Positions 60,501 through 64,000 of a DNA stretch of 64,000 nt are shown one piece after another; positions within the stretch are counted from its first letter, which is position 1; each line of letters opens with the position of its first letter. The notes beneath the pieces were generated by a model. The model searched no databases, was not told the DNA's origin, and saw nothing but the letters and a program-made list of their open reading frames with translations. Source of the stretch: a virus; the IMG/VR virus record IMGVR_UViG_3300022752_003600, positions 1-64,000 of that record. One strand, given 5' to 3'. A program made the position numbers and the translations under genes.

Positions 60501-60673
60501 GGGTTGGCGTTCTTCTTCAGCGCGCGGTTTGCGACCTCGATCGCCGCGGCGTACGTGACGCGACGCTCAGGCTGCAGGCCGCGGTTCGCCTTGTTGACGA
60601 GCCTTGAGACCTCTGCCTGGAGGTAGTCGCGGTGCTTATGCCACAACGCCTTGCGTTTCTTAAGCTTCTTCAT
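51572..60673 (-). CDS. 3033-residue multidomain head protein with ART-like and kinase-like domains
   Basis: It starts with ATG after AAGGTGAG, in a 4-bp overlap with the preceding gene. The N-terminal ~215 residues are helical and basic. Two WYL-like modules lie near 395-465 and 485-560 (VRFSYGGKERIVTPE; ITFDYNGKTRVVFPE). Acidic helical segments follow. Residues ~1340-1475 fit an R-S-ExE ADP-ribosyltransferase: Arg1358, SRSFTEN, and Glu1436-Lys-Glu1438. Residues ~1495-1690 fit a HipA/PI-kinase-like fold: Lys1520, DAWLANWD with Asp1598, DN at 1605-1606, and VDPGG with Asp1619. A KOW-like segment lies near 2040. The last ~250 residues are a separate β-rich domain. Likely a virion protein, perhaps injected; function is inferred. 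Confidence 0.7.
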   Translation of the reverse strand: MKKLKKRKALWHKHRDYLQAEVSRLVNKANRGLQPERRVTYAAAIEVANRALKKNANPFSAARAFGAIRAVNAFIEFATRGKDVIDAYKHADLLPVGHPMSAKPNSMTAGALRHARARWYAADPLVDDELRPLVAAAHAADYLTPERGYLFARLAATPRSSVPLWLTIDNAEAIVAGALSLIGGNSIAARRIRAQLQRRDLRGRFAFMGGGFNFNIKVGNIFRSLSGRVVGSSGDNDIDIEVIGDPDLPDGIYSLPANKGTGVKAIITPVKGAKRTITGVDKDAIDASTLKRKDTPDGWESIKPKELQKLSPVSAKLWRSADGYFVEQTSDGELVLRRTDFATNKPGSEVMRSRSWADISKGALDDQDDYAKLIEAEAAKERGAQGEVVDLDPAKNITSQVSDAVKDGKKVRFSYGGKERIVTPEKISTGEKSGKRNLLGKDSDGNTKSFTLDKIEAPQAPGEQPEAPVSVPENALRFDPAGDLDEQLQKAIDDNVPITFDYNGKTRVVFPEVTKDGKPSYWTNPKNGNVNIVGNEVGSEKTKQFTLSKITKSGAGAPTPTPEAPAAPEVPAADGLDEAKSFLAEVNRPGSGHIRDKKTGSTKSIFESIRSELKSGDPDMSEYYFDQRDALRDVQTAVDAGDAVAARAAIERFAEASRKNFDRDYSDYAKLADDAAAKMAAPEAPELPEEGAPAAPAMLSEDEQVEVYEIGGYFIDVAEDEQTDAAGNRGLVPVLKEKGTPEAEAALAKYAEFKDAYDRGIWNEALQHLRELDEILQDSAFDDMRTEADYPSRALGAFDFDPDEAAYDIVDEIVGGKDRKEAVDDVVNRVLPSPEKIRRLNEKVDELVAQREAEGEMPESKEDEIKGIAQIVLDELGDDPSGLDIREAVDSIGEENFLSKDEILTLRREVDALLEARKPDSKIDDDTYRSIVDDLLPRFDGIESGELDPTTELDELAQVMADVPDSPQKDRVYDSIKADFERLARGEITATEAKRRSERAINSLLKGAGDTVPPTPEVLPEEGAEAPGDAEFDELFTVPNGAYKPRIFDLFTPRGRTTESAEDYTDDPAVLASKFDAATLGRALREAVLPDGGQPASGEGLMPFDDGDELVPAEALYEALQQQGLDADMVLAGLYDSLLDEPVNADKVRQVRDDMRVGPDEAPELAPTGPKSRREEIDLARSLNRELGRPNSAQRAVDLMDEYGDETNSGIVEIASTIKETAESGGLDEENLVGLLTRYLPWSRGTAQQREAFRALWGVVMSADGGDSSGTLEDGPDLNADPASILGIVSRAIENAEGLDSVDIEDAYATLIEEYGGFPEFVAGRNRIANGEGDLDDGSTAAALYRLSRVAAAPNTVRLSRSIGVSEDDPLASTYLTVGATFPMDSRSFTENDLTGKGFASAMLFRPENNDAQFVFVAEPGDLDSFSISGVSWFGEKEHLGVGTYEVTDVKKVPDPLGRGKPKYVVTIKKSARKAEAPSEEDIFEDTRPNVDDWEMYSGQAGSNEGGFYRDPDGNEYYVKVPKSQAHAENEALAAALYELTGTPAARTLLGDSSEGTRIVSPLIPGATNELEDRLYDEDYIKKLRDGFVVDAWLANWDVAGLVYDNVMSDADGNPVRVDPGGALVFRARGAPKGGAFGDSVGELDTLRDRDLNPQNSRIFGGITDQELVDQANRLRAIEPEAVDAVVDSIVSDPEMASMLKIRLRNRRADILRRILGVDESDDMPVVTTTEKVSARELRAGDILDDGSFVVESAFVDDETPDGKISVQGYYPGGKSQRLEFGVDDVNDVARGGKTPPKGDLEPLHRPEISPDASPEEIEAWRDELARFETDKAVRAALNCGGSGLTAAVGPENGPCSVPSVDALIRKVQAKPTDSAPQEVPSKDGVDVTTQQVAKALKDAEKDVNDALQVVDEDPGVKLIVKKNAKKAADAAKDVIKRFRKGDIDADEAQAELDKVIGGLDRKNDDLDYIATEIERARDVFSGKAFEPVQDPDLPPMGATDPKTGRVLGVAKDGTTIIKPGMLVRGKNGFEGVVDRYANKSQWHGVFVIDSKTGKKINKVTWSLEPIDPSDATGGFKTWDKKAREKYEQAVEDGKLPKAEAPSGATPDEEEKLGDEILAPEPEAPTADLLEKAEEPSKDAAPVITFAEATKSEKSDLVDLTASAETIFALSTYSSTVGFTYMRNKVDDIRGKLEEGEYTLETLKKDMEELVTLARDRFDQHMEADKGFMPGVNFGSEVNDTKRQLQDAYELFQYTANERLNGTRWAPQDGTPATALPPLDILKHDPRDLSELWLSDFDAEDKKKTKYEGIASLAKLLNDDALRVTLPGKPSELADIEKVVSAMYSTGKKPSTAEESDSLYAIGLLAKRIGDATVLTKLALALRAETISELGLSKSDKFKSPDSPSAEQIAQSVVDINRLAKAVSSAASVSAAKGDRNALTLLNEADRLLVLKTRVNRMIESAKYQSYDFSHRYNSAYVKVKEREARKAPFRGGGMFDPAKPAYRDIDADPVDWSTPASPKILSIDDATQRSVAIKVQRDEEISSRTTADIVQTLGDGTDIEDMVINVVTGMAPPPGGGPQYVSKTRYQYKLTSWASDDFFKDVVGKEDSGFTVNRDQTVPNARYEPSIQIGIPGEQTLGTYTAVSYDVEWKDSDTESGTWTKTVDVDGYDVTINYVRSRNSGDAPLKAFDGFVSVDVPEGTPTQVVAKALQAGGVRDPGPGTSEALQLLIENRMVSVLGGKADPTVYVTDPARRREVLDSIFEKYGVRPEDFTVKIGSGGKVEIVGPPSLGKAIRNKTGVDLLHHTITTTNFSGGSMSNEGQQGVINGIADMLKDGQALRSSVQRALHGSRALGQSTYRDIETGGADYVFFTPSDMSSGMASHILYGENSTSGVTFVYDSETMFRRIDFYANEGDYFGFRTVPEESLEPTTDYVIGKVKRTSYEVMFKGEVSHDDIGFILVSSRDKKDALVKALEDRGVTEIGGKPIRQVVTFGISKDDEALENPIVQKYIDPAYIKFIRGTQTSKTPPQPQA

Positions 60674-62025
60674 CTACTCACCTTCGGCAAGAGGTCGGCG
60701 TCACGGCTGTCGTATAACTTTACCGCAAGTTCGCGGGCGCGACCGAACGGTTCTTCGTTGGACTCGACGGCGCGTAGCCACGCTGAGCGAAACGCCGGGA
60801 TCGACTCGTAGCCGAGGCCGGAGTACTCCGCAAACGCAAAGATCGCGTCCTCGTCACTGGCGTAGTCTTCGTGCTCACCGAGCTCGACAAGAAGCTGAGA
60901 CTCGTCATATTCTTTATCTGCAAAAAGCTCTGCGATCTCGTCGACGGCCTCAGGCGCGGGGTTCTTCGCCTGGACGGCGCCGGCTGGAAAGATCGCAAAG
61001 CGGCACTTTGCGTCATCCTCGATCTTGAAGCTGAGGATCGCGCAGGTGTCGCCTGACTGGTACAGCATGCAGTTGCTGCACTTGACACCGATCGCAGCGT
61101 CAGTGTTCTCGGCCGCGGGCTGGTACCCGACCCAGATGCCGTTCTCCTCTAGGTCAAACTTGCCGTGCGTCTCTGCGAGCTCAACGAGCGAGCGAGCGAG
61201 GTCCTGCTCAGCCGGTGTGTAGTATCCGGTGTTGCCGCCTGCTGACGCGGTCTTCGCCTTGCTGCTCTTCGGGTGCGTCCGCGGCAAGAGGTCGTTGTCC
61301 TGCTTGTAGTTTGGGTTTGACGGGCGGCCTGACCTAAGAAGCTTGAGGTACGCATTCACTCGCGCCATCGCCCATTGGTCACGGGTCTTGCCCGGACGGT
61401 GCGACGACGAGAACGCTCCGGCGCCGCGCCGATACACGGCCTTGAGCTGCGCGAGCGTCGCCTTGCGTCCCTTGGGTGCGTTCTTGTTGTGCTCGGCGAC
61501 CTTGTTCTTCAGCGCGGTCGTCGTCTTCTCAGAGAACGTGATCGTCTTGCCACCGGACGCGGAGCCCTTTGGATTTTTCTTCGAGCCGTGGATGCGGTCT
61601 TTCTTCGGAGCAGGCCGTGACGCTGCGAGCTCTGACTCTTGCGGAGACGCGTCTGCGGAGTCGACCGGCACGCAGTTTGGGACACGCTTGCCGCCCTTAA
61701 TCTTGAAGCCGACCTGCTTGTAGCCGTCCCAGCACGGGCTACTTCCGGCGGCGACGATGTTTTCAGCCTCACCTGCGGTGACCAGGTCAACGTTGCCCGC
61801 GGTGAGCTCGTCGATCCCGACGAGGACGGTCCACCTGTCGGCGGTGTCCGGTCGAGAGAACAAAGAGTAGAGAAGTACGTCGGTGCCGATGGTGATGCGG
61901 CTTCCGTCGGCGGCCTCCGTCACGATAGAGCCGCGGGGAAGGCCGTCGCCGTCTGTTCCGGTGTACACGACCTTGACGGCGCCGTTCGCCTGCGTCGCGA
62001 CGATGACTTCCTTCTCGCTGCTCAT
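60670..62025 (-). CDS. DUF5824-containing head-region protein
   Basis: The 451-residue protein has PCWDGYKQVGFKIKGGKRVP with NCVP (~98-118), a motif frequent in phage head proteins. DUF5824 (~160-250) is marked by TALKNKVAEHNKNAPKGRKA, AVYRRGAGAFSSSHRPGKTR and MARVNAYLKLLRSGRPSN. A Cys-containing domain (~270-345; YYTPAEQDLARSLVELAE, VKCSNCMLYQSGDTCAIL) follows; the Cys spacing resembles an FeS/metal site. The C-terminus is acidic and helical (FAFAEYSGLGYESIPAFRSA). DUF5824 also occurs in host-like proteins; the function is unknown. Confidence 0.7.
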   Translation of the reverse strand: MSSEKEVIVATQANGAVKVVYTGTDGDGLPRGSIVTEAADGSRITIGTDVLLYSLFSRPDTADRWTVLVGIDELTAGNVDLVTAGEAENIVAAGSSPCWDGYKQVGFKIKGGKRVPNCVPVDSADASPQESELAASRPAPKKDRIHGSKKNPKGSASGGKTITFSEKTTTALKNKVAEHNKNAPKGRKATLAQLKAVYRRGAGAFSSSHRPGKTRDQWAMARVNAYLKLLRSGRPSNPNYKQDNDLLPRTHPKSSKAKTASAGGNTGYYTPAEQDLARSLVELAETHGKFDLEENGIWVGYQPAAENTDAAIGVKCSNCMLYQSGDTCAILSFKIEDDAKCRFAIFPAGAVQAKNPAPEAVDEIAELFADKEYDESQLLVELGEHEDYASDEDAIFAFAEYSGLGYESIPAFRSAWLRAVESNEEPFGRARELAVKLYDSRDADLLPKVSR

Positions 62026-62213
62026 TCTGGCTTGTCCTCTTCTGTGGCTGGTTCCCAGTACCCGCGTGAGAGTACCGAATCTATCATGACGTCAATCTTT
62101 GAGCCGTTCTTCATCAAGACATAGCCCATCCGGCGGGCCACGCCCGTCTTGAAGCTGTCGTGCGTGTACACGAGCTTGTCTCCTCCACGGACCGCGATGA
62201 CTGTTGGTTTCAT
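62022..62213 (-). CDS. Small hypothetical protein
   Basis: A 63-residue protein (MKPTVIAVRGGDKLVYTHDS; RMGYVLMKNGSKIDVMIDSV) with an acidic end. It overlaps its upstream and downstream neighbours by 4 bp each, which supports it as a real, coupled gene. No family recognised. Confidence 0.6.
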   Translation of the reverse strand: MKPTVIAVRGGDKLVYTHDSFKTGVARRMGYVLMKNGSKIDVMIDSVLSRGYWEPATEEDKPE

Positions 62214-64000
62214 ACCGGTGACTCCTCAACCTTTCTATCTCCAGTGACCTCACCCGTTGCGAGGTCGACTTCTTGGCCGCGATCAAACCGAATCACGCGG
62301 ACGCCGATCTTTTCGAACTTTTCCTTGATCTCGGCAAACTGCTCTTCAGACACCACGGGGTCGTGGCTAAACTCTATGGGCTCTCGCGTTACTTGAACCG
62401 CGACGTAGTCGACGTCTTGGAGCGAGACGCCGCCGTGGATCTGGGCCTCGCCATACCCGAAACCGTACATCGTCGCCTCGGGACTTGCCTCGCCAAACAG
62501 CTTCGGTTGGAGGTTCGGCGAACCCAGGCTGTCTTCGCCGGTGTATGTCGAGCGACCATGCACGTCTTTCTTCATGACAAGCTGCACCGCGCCATACTGC
62601 GCTACTCCGCCGACTGACTGCTCGTTCATCTTTCCGCCGGATGTGAGGTAACCGTAGATCGGACGCTTGGTTGGTTCGACAGTTGGGTGGTAGCCTAACT
62701 GAGAGATGTCGACCTTGGTGCGCGCCGTCGGGTGAAGAGCGCCTCGTGACGTGCGCGTCTCAAATTGCGACTTGAGCCGTCCGTCACCGATGACCTTGTC
62801 AACGAGCTCATACGGAACCGCAACAGCGATCCTCGCGTCTCGCAAGACCTCCGCTGAGCGCGCTTTTCGCGCCTCGTCGCCGTACTTTTTGTCGTAATAC
62901 TCCGGTGTTGACGTCTTCTTGAGGTGCATGAACTCGCGGTAGTTGTCGACGTCTTCTGTGATCGCGGCGTGGATCGTCATCGCCTCTTCGTACGTAAATC
63001 CTATCTTTTCGTACTCCTCAAACACAGCCTTTTGGAGGCGTGCACGGGGAGCTTCGGTGTAGCCAGGCGGCATCTCTTCTCCCTGCGGAAGCTCGGACAT
63101 CTGTGTAAACAGTCCCTTGAGCTCGTCATAGGCGGCCTGCACCGGCTCGGGGAACGTGCCGCGCTGAAGCTGGCGAAGCGGGCGGCCTGTGGCCTTGGCT
63201 TCTTCAATGTCATCAGTGGGAGTGAGCTGGGGGTGGAGCTGGGGAGTTGGCTCGGCTGGCTCGGCAGACGAGACTTCATCAGCATAGCGATTTTTTACCT
63301 CTCCTGTGTTTACGTCAAGCGCCTCGGCATCTCTTATAGGCACGACGCGTATTCCAGCTCGCGAGAGCGCCGCACTGATCTTCTCATACTCTTCTTCGCT
63401 AACTCCATTTTGCCCGCTGTCTATCTCGTCTGCAGGCCTCACAAATACAGTGGCGTAGTCGACGTCTTGGAGCGAGACGCCGCCGTGGATCTGGGCCTCG
63501 GCGTATAACGAGTAAAAGTTATCGGGACTAACAGAAGTGGCGGCGCTCGGCACACCAAAAGGTGCCGGTTCAAGTGATGAAAACGAGATGCTATCTTCTG
63601 ATGTATATGTTGCGCGAGCTTCAACATCTTTCTTAAGCACAAGCTGTAGTTGCCCATACTGTGAAATTCTCATTAGTGAGTCTTCATCAATCTTTCCGCC
63701 GGATGTGAGGTAACCGTAGATCGGACGCTTGGTTGGTTCGACAGTTGGGTGGTAGCCGAACTGAATCGCTTCAACTCGCAAGCGTGCCCACTCAGCCACC
63801 AACCCGCCAGATGTCTGTGACTCAAATTGCGACTTGAGACGGCCGTCAGCGATGATCTTGTCCAGCACGTCTGTGCTTACCGCGACTGAGATTCGTGCGT
63901 CCTTAAGCGCGTCTTTGGCTGTTTGCAGCCTTATCTCGTCTGAGTACTGTGCGTCATATGCCTCTTTTCCCATACGCCACTTCATCTCAGCCCGCATGTG
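62210..64000 (-). CDS. Tandemly duplicated DUF3626-like protein, 5'-truncated by the window
   Basis: The frame is still open at base 64000, so the start lies outside. Two copies of a ~200-residue domain are visible (about residues 35-205 and 385-560 counted from the first Met at 63997). Each copy has DARI(S/A)VAV, GDGRLKSQFE or ADGRLKSQFE, GYHPTVEPTKRPIYGYLTSG, QLVLKKDV or QLVMKKDV, YT(S/G)EDS, and EAQIHGGVSLQDVDY. The pattern recalls DUF3626 and other ADP-ribosyltransferase-related toxin domains; that match is from memory. It lies upstream of the giant gene and may be part of the same head-delivered set. Confidence 0.6.
   Translation of the reverse strand, partial: HMRAEMKWRMGKEAYDAQYSDEIRLQTAKDALKDARISVAVSTDVLDKIIADGRLKSQFESQTSGGLVAEWARLRVEAIQFGYHPTVEPTKRPIYGYLTSGGKIDEDSLMRISQYGQLQLVLKKDVEARATYTSEDSISFSSLEPAPFGVPSAATSVSPDNFYSLYAEAQIHGGVSLQDVDYATVFVRPADEIDSGQNGVSEEEYEKISAALSRAGIRVVPIRDAEALDVNTGEVKNRYADEVSSAEPAEPTPQLHPQLTPTDDIEEAKATGRPLRQLQRGTFPEPVQAAYDELKGLFTQMSELPQGEEMPPGYTEAPRARLQKAVFEEYEKIGFTYEEAMTIHAAITEDVDNYREFMHLKKTSTPEYYDKKYGDEARKARSAEVLRDARIAVAVPYELVDKVIGDGRLKSQFETRTSRGALHPTARTKVDISQLGYHPTVEPTKRPIYGYLTSGGKMNEQSVGGVAQYGAVQLVMKKDVHGRSTYTGEDSLGSPNLQPKLFGEASPEATMYGFGYGEAQIHGGVSLQDVDYVAVQVTREPIEFSHDPVVSEEQFAEIKEKFEKIGVRVIRFDRGQEVDLATGEVTGDRKVEESPV
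62405..62450. repeat. 46-bp direct repeat, copy A
   Basis: Identical to 63455-63500, in frame, 1050 bp apart. It encodes the EAQIHGGVSLQDVDY core of each duplicated domain. Confidence 0.9.
62628..62695. repeat. 68-bp direct repeat, copy A
   Basis: Identical to 63690-63757, in frame, 1062 bp apart. It encodes the GYHPTVEPTKRPIYGYLTSG segment plus the following codons. Confidence 0.9.
63455..63500. repeat. 46-bp direct repeat, copy B
   Basis: Second copy of the 46-bp repeat at 62405-62450. Flanking codons differ, so identity is confined to the domain core. Confidence 0.9.
63690..63757. repeat. 68-bp direct repeat, copy B
   Basis: Second copy of the 68-bp repeat at 62628-62695. Perfect identity, while surrounding sequence has diverged, points to gene conversion or strong nucleotide-level constraint. 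Confidence 0.9.

Noticed and set aside
51572-64000. Portal or terminase genes
   Set aside because: No portal motifs and no Walker A plus nuclease pair of a large terminase are visible in any of the large frames.
1-64000. tRNA genes, integrase, repressor, holin/lysin
   Set aside because: I saw no cloverleaf with a CCA-type end and no recombinase, repressor or lysis signatures; absence by eye is not proof.

Overview
The window is a contiguous stretch of a large tailed phage with siphovirus-type tail genes (Caudoviricetes). The host is most likely an actinobacterium. The sequence shows two WhiB-like genes (a family essentially confined to Actinobacteria and their phages), Actinobacteria-style leaderless starts, GTG/TTG starts, GC-rich coding DNA, and structural modules typical of actinophages (DUF6582- and DUF5824-like modules, a fused capsid maturation protease). 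I find no integrase, immunity repressor, terminase, portal, primase, lysin or tRNA here; the terminase and portal probably lie beyond base 64000.

Layout. (1) 1-9.3 kb is visibly AT-richer and on mixed strands. It holds two receptor-binding-type fibres built from 40-residue propeller repeats (7 and 7+7 copies), then a glycan cluster with glycosyltransferases, a methyltransferase, a sulfotransferase and one unknown protein. (2) 9.4-11.7 kb, GC-rich, plus strand: a GT2-TPR-GT protein and a methyltransferase. (3) 11.7-20.5 kb, minus strand: two WhiB-like regulators, a pyrimidine-dimer-glycosylase-like protein, a C5-cytosine methyltransferase, a MazG/dCTPase-like enzyme, and a cassette of two GT-B glycosyltransferases with a nucleotidyltransferase, a HAD phosphatase and an APH-type kinase. 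(4) 20.5-30.0 kb, minus: replication and nucleotide metabolism (SSB-like, Sak4-like ATPase, Cas4/RecB nuclease, SNF2 helicase, RuvC-like resolvase, PolA, dCMP deaminase, dCMP-hydroxymethylase-like enzyme, dNMP kinase-UDG fusion). (5) 30.0-45.6 kb, minus: tail and head genes. (6) 45.6-64 kb, minus: very large head-associated proteins, including a 1442-residue protease polyprotein, a 3033-residue protein with ADP-ribosyltransferase-like and kinase-like domains, and a tandemly duplicated protein cut by the window edge.

How the genes fit together. The main proposal is a T4-like cytosine hypermodification route in an actinophage. A dCTPase-like enzyme would remove dCTP, a hydroxymethylase carrying the T4-type Cys148 and Asp179 would make hydroxymethyl-dCMP, and the adjacent dNMP kinase would return it to the triphosphate. 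The sugar kinase/nucleotidyltransferase/GT cassette could then glycosylate the DNA. The second proposal is that the 3033-residue protein, and perhaps the duplicated protein next to it, carry effectors packaged in the head. An extended -10 motif, close to TGGTACAGT, recurs in the small minus-strand gaps at module borders and may mark the phage's transcription units. No gene-free stretch exceeds 300 bases; the longest gap (45483-45602) holds a candidate promoter.
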